Part shown: positions 1 through 6,349 of the stretch, one piece after another | Numbering within the stretch: the first letter of the stretch is position 1 | Layout: each line of letters opens with the position of its first letter | Source: an uncultured Methylococcaceae bacterium | Lineage (GTDB): Bacteria; Pseudomonadota; Gammaproteobacteria; Methylococcales; Methylomonadaceae | NCBI GenBank assembly: GCA_903873045.1 | Contig: CAIQND010000134.1 | Span: 1 to 7,462 of the forward strand | Reading direction: 5' to 3' | DNA length: 7,462 bases | Program-made: the position numbers and the translations under genes | The notes under the pieces: model-generated | The model's input: only the letters and a program-made list of their open reading frames with translations | What the model was told of the DNA's origin: nothing | The model's database searches: none

Positions 1-59
1 ATGATTTACAGGATTTTGATGCCGCGCTTTTTGTTGATGCCTTGTTCGTAAAAGATTAA
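1..59 (+). CDS. ftsY: FtsY C-terminus (partial)
   Basis: The first bases, read in the frame beginning at position 3, encode DLQDFDAALFVDALFVKD followed by TAA at 57-59. This matches the end of the signal-recognition-particle receptor FtsY (E. coli FtsY ends with a similar run of the type DLRPF...IEALF). Only the last 18 codons are present and the GTPase domain lies upstream of the window. FtsY docks SRP-ribosome complexes at the inner membrane. The assignment rests on this short tail plus the position 6 bases before ftsE, which reproduces the conserved ftsY-ftsE-ftsX order of gammaproteobacteria. Confidence 0.85.
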   Translation, partial: DLQDFDAALFVDALFVKD

Positions 60-65
60 AAAGAC

Positions 66-722
66 ATGATAAAGTTCGTTAATGTAAGCAAGCGCTATCC
101 CGAGACTGGCGACGTATTACGTAATGTCAGTTTTCATTTGCGGCGTGGTGAAATAGCTTTTCTTACCGGTCATTCCGGAGCCGGCAAAAGTACCTTATTA
201 AGATTGATTGCGGTCATGGAGCGTTGCAGTCGAGGCCAAATAATATTGGATGGTGAGGATGTGGGTCTTGCAAAAGAAAATCAGTTGCCCTACATAAGAA
301 GAAAAATGGGCTTTATCTACCAAGATTACAAGTTGCTTAGCGATAGAACCGTTTTTGATAATGTGGCGTTACCCTTGGTGATAGCCGGGTACGGGCATCA
401 TGAAATCAGTCGCCGGGTAAGGGCGGCCTTGGATAAGGTCAGTTTGACGGGTAAAGAAAAAAAATACCCACTGGCCTTGTCGGGTGGGGAACAACAGCGG
501 GTCGGCATTGCCAGGGCCGTGGTTAACAAGCCGCCCATTATTATTGCGGATGAACCCACCGGTAATCTGGATCCGGAATTGTCGGCAGAAATTATGTTTT
601 TGTTTGGTCAATTTCAACAGGTCGGCGTTACCGTATTGATAGCCTCACATGACATTTCTTTAATTACCCAACTAAACCGCCGCGTCTTAAAATTAGACCA
701 TGGTCAAATGGTTTCGAGTTAA
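66..722 (+). CDS. ftsE: Cell division ATP-binding protein FtsE
   Basis: This is the cytoplasmic ATPase of the FtsEX complex, which couples ATP hydrolysis to activation of periplasmic peptidoglycan hydrolases at the division septum. The 218-residue product (E. coli FtsE has about 222) is a complete ABC domain. It has Walker A GHSGAGKS at residues 35-42, a Q-loop glutamine at 86 (IYQDYKLL), the signature LSGGEQQRV at 138-146, Walker B IIIADEP with D162 and catalytic E163, and the H-loop histidine 195 (ASHD). The start at 66 gives the usual N-terminus MIKFVNVSKRY. It lies 6 bases after the ftsY stop and 3 bases before ftsX, so all three are probably one transcript. No strong Shine-Dalgarno is visible before the ATG (AAAAAGAC only). 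Nothing is missing from the gene. Confidence 0.97.
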   Translation: MIKFVNVSKRYPETGDVLRNVSFHLRRGEIAFLTGHSGAGKSTLLRLIAVMERCSRGQIILDGEDVGLAKENQLPYIRRKMGFIYQDYKLLSDRTVFDNVALPLVIAGYGHHEISRRVRAALDKVSLTGKEKKYPLALSGGEQQRVGIARAVVNKPPIIIADEPTGNLDPELSAEIMFLFGQFQQVGVTVLIASHDISLITQLNRRVLKLDHGQMVSS

Positions 723-725
723 ATT

Positions 726-1751
726 ATGAAACGAAGCCATCATCATAAAAACACCATCAGAAAAGATCCACAGGCCAGACCGGTCAAGCAGGATGTAAGG
801 CAAACCAAAAAGGCGGGCGGTGATTTTTTTGATAAAATAAATGCTTATCGGGATCTTCATGCGCATGCCTTGTTTTCCAGTCTGGGTCGTCTGGTCGCTT
901 CGCCATTTACGTCGATAATGACCATAGCGGTGTTGGCTATTGCGATTTCCCTGGCCAGCGGATTTTATATTTTGGTCGTTAATCTTCAGCAATTAACAGG
1001 CAGTCTGGAAACCAGTAATCAAATTTCCTTATTTCTTAGGGATGATGTTTCTGATGCACACGCCAATAAATTAGCCGACACTATCAGGCAGAATGCGAGC
1101 GTTCAGGAGGTTAAAATAATTACCAGGGATCAGGCCTTGGCTGAATTTAAAACCTATAGTGGTTTTGGTGCCGCCATTAATGCCTTGGAAACCAATCCGT
1201 TACCTATTGTGCTTCAAGTGTTGCCTAAAAACACACTGGAAGACAAGCAAGGGCTTGAGACGTTGCAGGATACTTTTAAACAATCGCCGGAAGTCGATTT
1301 TGCCCAGATGGATCTCCAGTGGGTTGAACGCTTACAGTCTATTATCGCGGTGGCACGGCTTTTTGCTACCTTATTAAATGTGATGTTAGGCATTGCGGTA
1401 TTATTTATTATTGGCAATACCATACGGTTGGAACTGCATACCCGACGTGAAGAAGTGGTTATTGCCAAATTGGTTGGCGCTACCAATGCGTTTATTCAGC
1501 GACCGTTTTTGTATGCCGGTTTTTGGATCGGCTTTATTTCAGGCGTATCGGCGTGGTTTATTGTGACCTTGCTCATGCTGATATTAAGGCAACCGGTTGA
1601 AAAACTGTCAGGACTTTATGATGGCGGCTTCCATTTGCTGTTTTTAAATTTTAGCGAAACACTGGGGCTGATCGTTATTTCTTCGATACTGGGCGTAGCC
1701 GGTTCGTGGGCGGTACTTATTTGTCAGCTTCATCAGACCAAAGCGGAGTAA
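726..1751 (+). CDS. ftsX: Cell division membrane protein FtsX
   Basis: This is the inner-membrane partner of FtsE. Its large periplasmic loop recruits hydrolase activators (EnvC in E. coli) during septation. The 341-residue product is close to E. coli FtsX (about 352). A charged, His/Lys-rich cytoplasmic tail (1-55) is followed by TM1 at about 64-87, a periplasmic domain at about 88-208, TM2 at about 209-230, TM3 at about 264-287 and TM4 at about 312-334. Hallmarks shared with E. coli FtsX are SGFGAAINALETNPLP (145-160), MDLQW (195-199) and KLVGATNAFIQRPFLY (248-263). The ATG is 3 bases after the ftsE stop with little Shine-Dalgarno, so translational coupling is likely. The gene is intact. 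It is followed directly by a cluster of hairpin repeats, probably the end of the operon. Confidence 0.97.
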   Translation: MKRSHHHKNTIRKDPQARPVKQDVRQTKKAGGDFFDKINAYRDLHAHALFSSLGRLVASPFTSIMTIAVLAIAISLASGFYILVVNLQQLTGSLETSNQISLFLRDDVSDAHANKLADTIRQNASVQEVKIITRDQALAEFKTYSGFGAAINALETNPLPIVLQVLPKNTLEDKQGLETLQDTFKQSPEVDFAQMDLQWVERLQSIIAVARLFATLLNVMLGIAVLFIIGNTIRLELHTRREEVVIAKLVGATNAFIQRPFLYAGFWIGFISGVSAWFIVTLLMLILRQPVEKLSGLYDGGFHLLFLNFSETLGLIVISSILGVAGSWAVLICQLHQTKAE

Positions 1752-1775
1752 AAACGGCAACGCCTGCTTTCTTCC

Positions 1776-1878
1776 GGTTCCCAAGCTCCAGCTTGGGAAC
1801 CGTGAAGTCGAAGCTCCAGCTTCGCGAGATTGGAAGCTGGAGCTTCCATATCTGCATTCCCAAGCTGGAGCTTGGGAA
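1776..1878. repeat. Cluster of four AGCT-centred hairpin repeats downstream of ftsX
   Basis: Four perfect inverted repeats with 2-base centres lie back to back. The first is 1776-1801, with arms GGTTCCCAAGCT/AGCTTGGGAACC around CC. The second is 1809-1824, arms CGAAGCT/AGCTTCG around CC. The third is 1831-1848, arms TGGAAGCT/AGCTTCCA around GG. The fourth is 1857-1878, arms TTCCCAAGCT/AGCTTGGGAA around GG. Outer and inner pairs are themselves arranged roughly as mirror images (CC centres on the left, GG centres on the right). I recall such sequences as dispersed intergenic repeats in methanotrophs and some cyanobacteria, but cannot verify this here. The place, 25 bases after the ftsX stop, would let the transcript fold strongly and protect or terminate the ftsEX mRNA. 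No U-tract follows, so a classical intrinsic terminator is not shown. Confidence 0.85.
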
Positions 1879-1881
1879 CGA

Positions 1882-1918
1882 GTACCGCCCCAGTAACGGG
1901 TACAACTGACCAGTACCC
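1882..1918 (+). other. Two mutually exclusive stems before hsdR
   Basis: GTACC at 1882-1886 can pair with GGTAC at 1899-1903, while GGGTAC at 1898-1903 can instead pair with GTACCC at 1913-1918 (9-base loop). The two stems share one arm and cannot form together. This resembles the geometry of an attenuator, but no U-run or leader peptide is seen, so it may simply be the edge of the neighbouring repeat element. The remaining bases 1919-2004 show no other structure or clear promoter. Confidence 0.3.
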
Positions 1919-2004
1919 ACAATGGCATGGCGTTTTATACCCGACCTGCACCGTTTGGTTACCCTTCTCATCACGCTAAAAACCTAACGACTACAGCAGG
2001 AATC

Positions 2005-4377
2005 ATGAGCAAAAAGACCTTAAGCGAGTCCGATATTTGTGCCAAATACATCACGCCAGCCGTCGTTCAGGCCGGATGGGACGAGGCATTGCAAATACGT
2101 CGAGAAGTATTTTTTACCAAAGGCCGTGTGATTGTTCGTGGCAAGTTGCATACCCGTGGTGAGCAAAAGCGTGCTGATTACATCCTGTATTACAAAGCAA
2201 ACATTCCACTCGCAGTCATTGAAGCCAAGGATAATAAACATAACGTAGGTGCCGGTATGCAGCAAGCCCTTAACTATGCCGAAACACTGGGTATACCGTT
2301 TGTGTTTAGCTCGAATGGTGATGGTTTTTTACTGCATGACCGCACCGGACTGGCTGAAAAAATCGAGCAGGCACTAACCCTGGATGCCTTTCCTTCCCCT
2401 GCGGAATTATGGCAACGCTATTGTCAGTGGAAGGGCTTGGCAACAGCCGAGGCACGCCATACCGTAGAAATGCCATATTACGACGATGGCACCAGTCGCG
2501 CCCCGCGTTATTATCAGGCCAGTGCCACTAATAACACCATCGAAGCCGTGGCCAAAGGCCAGCAACGCATTTTACTGGTCATGGCGACCGGTACCGGCAA
2601 GACTTACACCGCGTTCCAAATTATCTGGCGCTTGTGGAAATCGGGCACTAAAAAACGCATCCTGTTTCTGGCTGACCGCAATATTCTGGTTGATCAAACC
2701 AAGAATAACGATTTTAAGCCCTTTGCCGCCGCCATGACCAAGATCAGCAAACGCCAAATCGACAAGAGTTATGAAATCTATCTATCGTTGTATCAAGCCG
2801 TCACCGGCAACGAAGAAGAGCAAAACATTTACAAGCAATTCTCGCCGGATTTTTTTGATCTGATTGTCATCGATGAATGCCATCGCGGTAGCGCCGCAGA
2901 AGATTCCGCTTGGCGCGTCATTCTGGCCTACTTTTCTTCAGCCACGCATATCGGCTTAACCGCCACGCCCAAAGAAACCAAAGACGTGTCCAGTATTTTT
3001 TACTTTGGTGAGCCGGTTTATACCTACTCACTCAAACAAGGCATCGAAGACGGCTTTCTTGCCCCTTACAAAGTCGTCCGCATCGACATCGACAAAGACC
3101 TGCAAGGTTGGCGACCCAGTAAAGGTCAGCTTGATAAAAACGGTGCGTTAATAGAAGATCGCGTTTACAACCAGATTGATATGGATCGCACCTTGGTACT
3201 TGAAAAGCGCACCGAACTGGTCGCCAGAAAAATCACTGAATTTCTGGTCGCGACTGATCCTTACGCAAAGACCATTGTTTTCTGCGATGACATCGACCAT
3301 GCCGAGCGTATGCGTCAGGCCTTGGTCAACCTGAATCCCGAGCGGGTCAAAGAAAATCGCAAATACATCATGCGGATTACCGGTGATGAACTTGAAGGCA
3401 AGGCGGAACTCGACAACTTCATCAATCCCGAAGAGCGTTACCCCGTCATCACCACTACCTCTAAACTCATGTCGACCGGCGTGGATGCGCAAACCTGCAA
3501 ACTGATCGCCTTGGATCAGCATATCCGGTCAATGACCGAATTTAAACAGGCCATCGGACGCGGCACCCGCATCAATGAAGATTACGACAAATACTGGTTC
3601 ACCATCATGGATTTTAAAAAAGTCACCGAGCTGTTTGCCGATAAAGACTTTGATGGCGAACCGGTGATGATTTATGAACCCAAACCGGGTGAATCCCCCG
3701 TGCCACCGGAACTTGATGAAAACGGTAATCCGGTATCGCCCGATTCAGAAGGCGGCGAACAGCCTCCTCCCTTTGAAAAAGGGGGGGGTGAGGGGGGATT
3801 TGATGACCCCGGCATCCAGCGGGTAAAATATGTCCTTGCTGATGTAACCGTCTATGTTATTTCAGAGCGCGTTCAATATTACGGCTCTGAAGGCAAGTTG
3901 ATTACCGAATCCCTTAAAGATTACACCCGTTCAACAGTGCGCAAGGATTATGCCTCACTCGATGACTTCTTGCGCCGCTGGAGCAAAACCGACCGTAAGG
4001 TTGCCATCCTGCAAGAACTGGAAGCACACGGCCTGTTGCTGGAAGCTTTGGCCGATGACGTGGGCAAAGACTTCGATGCCTTCGATTTGATTTGCCATGT
4101 GGCTTTTGATCAGCCACCGCTGACCCGCCGCGAACGTGCCGACCAGGTAAAAAAGCGCAATTACTTTACCAAATACGGTGACCAAGCCCGCCAGGTATTG
4201 GAAACCTTGCTGGAAAAATACGCCGATACCGGTATTGAGAATATCGAAGATATAAATATACTTACCCTCAACCCGTTCAAAAACATGGGCACCGTCAGCG
4301 AATTAGTGTCGGCCTTTGGTGGTAAGCCCGCTTATTTGACAGCCCTCTATGAACTGGAAAAACAACTCTATGCCTAA
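2005..4377 (+). CDS. hsdR: Type I restriction enzyme, R subunit (HsdR, EcoEI-like)
   Basis: This is the nuclease-translocase subunit of a type I R-M enzyme, which pumps DNA by ATP hydrolysis and cuts unmodified DNA. From the ATG at 2005 it has 790 residues. The N-terminal PDDEXK nuclease shows D58 (RADYIL), E73-A-K75 (VIEAKD) and the Q87..Y91 element. The SF2 motor shows Walker A ATGTGKT (194-200), DECH (290-293), LTATP (318-322) and QAIGRGTR (515-522). A C-terminal EcoEI-type domain runs from about 605 to the end. I prefer 2005 over the in-frame ATG at 1927 because AGGA (1998-2001) precedes it, the family motif (SESDICAKYITPAVVQAGWDE) starts just after it, and the extra 26 residues look like intergenic DNA. 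One oddity is that residues 587-599 (PPPFEKGGGEGGF) in the helicase-to-C-terminal linker are encoded by an in-frame copy of the local palindromic repeat. No catalytic motif is lost. Confidence 0.95.
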   Translation: MSKKTLSESDICAKYITPAVVQAGWDEALQIRREVFFTKGRVIVRGKLHTRGEQKRADYILYYKANIPLAVIEAKDNKHNVGAGMQQALNYAETLGIPFVFSSNGDGFLLHDRTGLAEKIEQALTLDAFPSPAELWQRYCQWKGLATAEARHTVEMPYYDDGTSRAPRYYQASATNNTIEAVAKGQQRILLVMATGTGKTYTAFQIIWRLWKSGTKKRILFLADRNILVDQTKNNDFKPFAAAMTKISKRQIDKSYEIYLSLYQAVTGNEEEQNIYKQFSPDFFDLIVIDECHRGSAAEDSAWRVILAYFSSATHIGLTATPKETKDVSSIFYFGEPVYTYSLKQGIEDGFLAPYKVVRIDIDKDLQGWRPSKGQLDKNGALIEDRVYNQIDMDRTLVLEKRTELVARKITEFLVATDPYAKTIVFCDDIDHAERMRQALVNLNPERVKENRKYIMRITGDELEGKAELDNFINPEERYPVITTTSKLMSTGVDAQTCKLIALDQHIRSMTEFKQAIGRGTRINEDYDKYWFTIMDFKKVTELFADKDFDGEPVMIYEPKPGESPVPPELDENGNPVSPDSEGGEQPPPFEKGGGEGGFDDPGIQRVKYVLADVTVYVISERVQYYGSEGKLITESLKDYTRSTVRKDYASLDDFLRRWSKTDRKVAILQELEAHGLLLEALADDVGKDFDAFDLICHVAFDQPPLTRRERADQVKKRNYFTKYGDQARQVLETLLEKYADTGIENIEDINILTLNPFKNMGTVSELVSAFGGKPAYLTALYELEKQLYA
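3763..3801 (-). repeat. Palindromic C6/G6 repeat copy R1, inside hsdR
   Basis: This 39-base copy runs CCTCCTCCCTTT, then GAAAAA, then a run of eight G, TGA and GGGGGGATTT. It is in the orientation opposite to R2, R4 and R6. It equals 13 codons and is read in frame as PPPFEKGGGEGGF. Its spacer (GTGAG) carries no stop in this frame, unlike R3 whose CTAG spacer ends the reading frame it enters. Confidence 0.9.
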
Positions 4378-4412
4378 ATTCCCCCACCCCCCCTTTTTCA
4401 AAGTGGGGGATT
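4378..4412 (+). repeat. Palindromic C6/G6 repeat copy R2, directly after the hsdR stop
   Basis: The copy begins on the base after the hsdR stop codon. It reads ATTCCCCC, A, a run of seven C, TTTTTC, AAAGTGGGGGATT. The C-run plus TT can pair with AAGTGGGGG to make a short hairpin. It is slightly shortened (35 bases) compared with R1 and R3 (39 bases). Confidence 0.85.
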
Positions 4413-4426
4413 GAAAGCAATATAAT
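4397..4426 (+). promoter_or_regulatory. Possible sigma-70 promoter upstream of hsdM
   Basis: A perfect -10 hexamer TATAAT lies at 4421-4426, about 80 bases before hsdM. The best -35 candidate is TTCAAA at 4397-4402 (four of six matches, 18-base spacing), which falls inside repeat R2. This could let hsdM be expressed separately from hsdR, as is common in type I systems. The -35 is weak and the assignment is inference. Confidence 0.3.
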
Positions 4427-4468
4427 GTTGTAGTGTTGTAGGATGGGCAAAGCGATAGCGTGCCCATC
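4426..4468 (+). repeat. GATGGGCA hairpin repeat between hsdR and hsdM
   Basis: Two tandem copies of TGTTGTAG (4426-4433 and 4434-4441) lead into a hairpin with perfect 8-base arms, GATGGGCA (4442-4449) and TGCCCATC (4461-4468), and an 11-base loop containing AGCGATAGCG. The hairpin is followed by TTTATATTTTTA (4469-4480), so in RNA it could act as a weak intrinsic terminator or attenuator between hsdR and hsdM. I recall this type of sequence as a dispersed repeat in methanotrophs but cannot confirm it from the window. Confidence 0.65.
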
Positions 4469-4508
4469 TTTATATTTTTAAACACCCTATTATTAAACAA
4501 AAAAATCC

Positions 4509-5984
4509 ATGAGCATTTCCTCCACCATTAAATCCATCCAAGACATCATGCGCAAAGACGTGGGTGTGGATGGCGATGCCCAACGCTTAAGCCAGCTCGT
4601 CTGGATGTTGTTTTTAAAAATCTTTGACGACCGCGAAAGTGAATGGGAGTTACTGCAAGACCATTACCAATCACCGTTACCGGAAGCCTATCGTTGGCGT
4701 AACTGGGCAGCCAATCCCGAAGGCATGACCGGTGATGCACTCAAGAATTTTCTGGATAACGAGATGTTCCCGGCCTTGCAACAACTGGAAGCCAAAGGCG
4801 GCGATCAACGCGCTTATGTCGTTCGATCCGTGTTTGAGGATGCCTACAACTACATGAAGTCCGGCCAATTAATCCGGCAGGTAATCAACAAGATTCAGGA
4901 AGGTGTCGATTTCAACAAAGCCCAAGAACGCCATTTGTTCGGCGACATGTACGAACAATTGCTCCGCGATTTGCAGGCTGCCGGTAATGCCGGTGAATTT
5001 TACACGCCGCGAGCCGTCACCGAATTTATGGTCAGAATGGTCAACCCGCGCTTGTCTGAAAAAGTACTGGACCCCGCTTGCGGTACCGGCGGCTTTTTAT
5101 CTTGCTCGATTGAACATATCCGCAAACAGGATGTAAAAACCGTCGATGATGAAATGCACTTGCAGGCCAGTATTTTCGGCATAGAGAAAAAGCCCATGCC
5201 GCATTTGCTCTGTACCACCAACATGATTCTGCACGGCATTGATGTACCCAGTAATATCCGCCACGACAATACTCTGGCGCGTCCTCTGATCAGTTGGGGG
5301 CCAAAAGAACGGGTCGATGTGGTCGTCACCAATCCGCCTTTTGGCGGCATGGAAGAAGACGGCATAGAAACCAACTTCCCCGCCACTTTTCGCACCCGTG
5401 AAACCGCCGATTTGTTTCTGGTGCTGATCATGCAACTACTTAAATCCGGTGGCCGTGCCGCACTGGTATTGCCGGACGGCTTTCTTTTTGGCGAAGGCAT
5501 CAAAACCCGTATCAAAGAAAAACTGCTGCACGATTGTAACCTGCACACCATCGTGCGCCTGCCCAACGGCGTGTTTGCACCTTACACCGGTATTAAAACC
5601 AATCTGCTGTTTTTTAGTAAAGGCACACCGACCCAACATATCTGGTTTTATGAGCACCCTTATCCACCGGGTGTAAAAAACTACAACAAAACCAAGCCGA
5701 TGAAAATCGAAGAGTTTCAAGCCGAAGCCACCTGGTGGGGCAAAGAATCCGACAACTTCAGCACCCGTGAAGAAAATCAATACGCCTGGAAGATGAGTAT
5801 TGACGACATCAAAGCCTGCAACTACAACCTGGATTGCAAAAATCCGCATATCGGCGAGCAGGAAATCCATGATCCGGAAGTGTTGTTGGCGCAATATCAA
5901 ACGATGCAGAATGATATCGCCGCACTGCGCGGACAATTGAAAAACATCTTAAGCGAGGCGCTGCAACGTGAGGTGAAGACATGA
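4509..5984 (+). CDS. hsdM: Type I DNA adenine-N6 methyltransferase, M subunit (HsdM)
   Basis: This is the modification subunit. It transfers a methyl group from S-adenosylmethionine to adenine N6 at sites chosen by HsdS, and is also needed for restriction. The 491-residue product has the helical HsdM N-terminal domain (about 8-140) and an N6-methyltransferase core. Motif I for SAM binding is DPACGTGGF (188-196) and the catalytic motif IV is NPPF (275-278). Other family signatures are GEFYTPRAVTEFMV (162-175) and LPDGFLF (321-327). The start gives MSISSTIKSIQDIMRKD, a usual HsdM beginning. No good Shine-Dalgarno is visible before it. It is separated from hsdR by 131 bases of repeats, while its stop overlaps the next gene's start (ATGA, 5981-5984). 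The gene appears complete and functional, but its specificity partner is broken. Confidence 0.95.
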   Translation: MSISSTIKSIQDIMRKDVGVDGDAQRLSQLVWMLFLKIFDDRESEWELLQDHYQSPLPEAYRWRNWAANPEGMTGDALKNFLDNEMFPALQQLEAKGGDQRAYVVRSVFEDAYNYMKSGQLIRQVINKIQEGVDFNKAQERHLFGDMYEQLLRDLQAAGNAGEFYTPRAVTEFMVRMVNPRLSEKVLDPACGTGGFLSCSIEHIRKQDVKTVDDEMHLQASIFGIEKKPMPHLLCTTNMILHGIDVPSNIRHDNTLARPLISWGPKERVDVVVTNPPFGGMEEDGIETNFPATFRTRETADLFLVLIMQLLKSGGRAALVLPDGFLFGEGIKTRIKEKLLHDCNLHTIVRLPNGVFAPYTGIKTNLLFFSKGTPTQHIWFYEHPYPPGVKNYNKTKPMKIEEFQAEATWWGKESDNFSTREENQYAWKMSIDDIKACNYNLDCKNPHIGEQEIHDPEVLLAQYQTMQNDIAALRGQLKNILSEALQREVKT

Positions 5985-6340
5985 ATACACCGGTGAACAT
6001 TCAGCCGCTATTTGAACAAGTACGATTAGTCATCGATCAGGCCCAACAACAATTACGCCATACCGTCAACGATCTCATGGTGCAAAGTTATTGGCATATT
6101 GGCCGCTTGATTGTTGAAGATGAACAGGGCGGCGTAGCCCGCGCTGAGTATGGCAAACAAACGCTAAAACAATTGTCGCAAAAATTGAGTGCTGAATATG
6201 GCAAAGGCTTCTCACCCCAAAGCCTGTGGAATTTTCGCCAGTTTTATCTTGAATTTCCAATTCTCTCCACGGCATGGAGAGAATTGTCTTGCCCACAATT
6301 AAAGCTTCAAAAATCCCCCACTTTGAAAAAGGGGGGCTAG
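5981..6340 (+). pseudogene. YhcG/DUF1016 family gene, truncated by repeat R3
   Basis: The first about 107 residues match the N-terminal domain of the YhcG (DUF1016) family (VQSYWHIGRLIVEDEQ at 34-49, KLSAEYGKGFSPQSLWNFRQFY at 68-89, FPILSTAWRELS at 92-103). Full members are about 340-380 residues and end in a PDDEXK nuclease domain, and such genes are often found inside type I hsd operons. Here the frame runs into repeat R3 at 6311 and stops at its CTAG (TAG 6338-6340), giving 119 residues whose last nine (KSPTLKKGG plus junction) are repeat-encoded. No trace of the nuclease half is seen downstream, so it was deleted rather than merely split. The start is supported by AGGTG at 5971-5975 and the 4-base overlap with hsdM. 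A stable N-terminal peptide cannot be excluded, but loss of function is most likely. Confidence 0.85.
6259..6285 (+). other. Perfect 11-base inverted repeat inside the yhcG-like fragment
   Basis: AATTCTCTCCA (6259-6269) and TGGAGAGAATT (6275-6285) are exact reverse complements separated by CGGCA. The hairpin lies in codons for FPILSTAWREL, a conserved family segment, so it may be a coding coincidence. It is only about 25 bases before the repeat that truncates the gene. Confidence 0.7.
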
Positions 6341-6349
6341 GGGGGATTT
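6311..6349 (-). repeat. Palindromic C6/G6 repeat copy R3, truncating the yhcG-like gene and preceding DUF559
   Basis: This full 39-base copy reads AAATCCCCCACTTT, GAAAAA, GGGGGG, CTA, GGGGGGATTT. CCCCCACTTT pairs with AAAGGGGGG (one mismatch) to form the hairpin. Its CTAG spacer provides the stop codon of the upstream reading frame. Its last bases, AGGGGGGATTT directly before ATG 6350, provide a purine-rich Shine-Dalgarno-like stretch for the DUF559 gene. Confidence 0.92.

Noticed and set aside
1717..1974. Several overlapping open frames on both strands in the ftsX-hsdR gap
   Set aside because: They are made of hairpin repeats (peptides of the PKLELGN and SQAPAWE type) without start signals or conserved domains.
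1955..1982. TTGGTT with TAAAAA as a promoter for hsdR
   Set aside because: Only three and four of six consensus positions match, too weak to support without other evidence.
1927..2004. In-frame upstream extension of HsdR starting at ATG 1927
   Set aside because: The extra 26 residues are unlike HsdR N-termini, no ribosome-binding site precedes 1927, and ATG 2005 has AGGA upstream and starts the family motif.
4488..4493. TATTAT as a -10 element for hsdM
   Set aside because: It is only about 15 bases before the start codon and no -35-like hexamer lies at suitable distance.
5000..5566. 188-codon open frame on the minus strand
   Set aside because: It lies wholly opposite hsdM motif regions, shows no recognisable domain, and is explained by codon use of hsdM.
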